Notes under the pieces: generated by a model
What the model saw: the letters and a program-made list of their open reading frames with translations, nothing else
Database searches by the model: none
Told to the model about the DNA's origin: nothing
Assembly (NCBI GenBank): GCA_021772705.1
Contig: JAJFLN010000418.1
Span: 1-6,992, forward strand
Reading direction: 5' to 3'
DNA from: Candidatus Cloacimonadota bacterium
GTDB taxonomy: Bacteria > Muiribacteriota > UBA6191 > JACPRK01
DNA length: 6,992 nt
Shown: positions 6,799-6,992 of the stretch, piece after piece
How positions within the stretch are numbered: position 1 is the first letter of the stretch
Layout: each line of letters opens with the position of its first letter
Program-made: the position numbers and the translations under genes

Positions 6799-6992
6799 GG
6801 GAAACCCAGGAGGCGAAGTCCGCCCCCCGTCAATGTCCTAGATAATACACCAATGGGGGTTCTGTCACCTGGTACCTGACTCCTAGGGTGCATGTCTGCT
6901 GGGGGGGACTTGTCACGGAGTCGCTTGAGATCCGGGGACACACGACTGGACCCGAATTCCTGAGGTATCCGTGCTGCCTGACAGCCGATGGC
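6799..6992. other. Intergenic right edge, no gene supported
   Basis: This is 194 bases ahead of the zinc-ribbon gene. It contains the weak minus-strand promoter candidate, a near-palindromic GTCACCTGGTACCTGAC (6864-6880) around a GGTACC core, and a seven-G run at 6901-6907. Short open frames cross it on the minus strand, but none has a start, ribosome site or family resemblance. Confidence 0.4.
6842..6868 (-). promoter_or_regulatory. Possible promoter for the minus-strand block
   Basis: On the minus strand GTGACA (6868-6863, one mismatch to TTGACA) and TATTAT (6847-6842, one mismatch to TATAAT) stand 15 bases apart. The spacer is two bases shorter than ideal. It lies about 45 bases upstream of the ATG at 6798, and I see no better candidate in 6799-6992. 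Confidence 0.3.

Overview
The window reads as a GC-rich bacterial chromosome segment. It holds eight protein genes in two convergent blocks that meet at about 4485-4502. No RNA gene, CRISPR array, insertion sequence or phage gene is visible. A lipid-A-disaccharide-synthase N-terminal-like membrane protein next to a polyprenyl-phosphate-type glycosyltransferase suggests a Gram-negative-type envelope. The bacterial deoxyhypusine-synthase-like gene, the SUMF1-type protein and the pilin-like cysteine motifs would fit an uncultured delta-proteobacterial, planctomycete-like or related lineage. That placement is an inference and I cannot name the species.

Left edge (1-221): two tandem copies of a roughly 48-base palindromic unit with a 60-base period, each able to fold into a bulged hairpin. 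They are followed by a good sigma-70-type promoter (TTGACA, 17-base spacer, TATCTT) and a strong Shine-Dalgarno ahead of the first gene.

Plus-strand operon (222-3002, probably reaching 4485): pyruvoyl-dependent arginine decarboxylase, deoxyhypusine synthase-like protein, family 2 glycosyltransferase and LAB_N-type small membrane protein. The junctions are a 9-base gap, an 8-base overlap and a 4-base ATGA overlap. The first two form a polyamine module: arginine is decarboxylated to agmatine, and an aminobutyl-transfer enzyme acts further along the pathway. The next two form a membrane-lipid glycosylation pair. After a 61-base gap comes a membrane-anchored SUMF1/FGE-like protein that lacks the catalytic cysteines of true sulfatase-activating enzymes.

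Minus-strand block (6798 down to 4502): a protein with a zinc ribbon, one membrane segment and a two-module cysteine-containing region, then D-aminoacyl-tRNA deacylase (dtd), then an unrecognised 170-residue protein translationally coupled to dtd.

The points most worth following are the duplicated pilin-like cysteine module in the zinc-ribbon protein, the joining of polyamine and glycolipid genes in one tight operon, the tandem REP-like hairpins at the left edge, and the orphan protein coupled to dtd.
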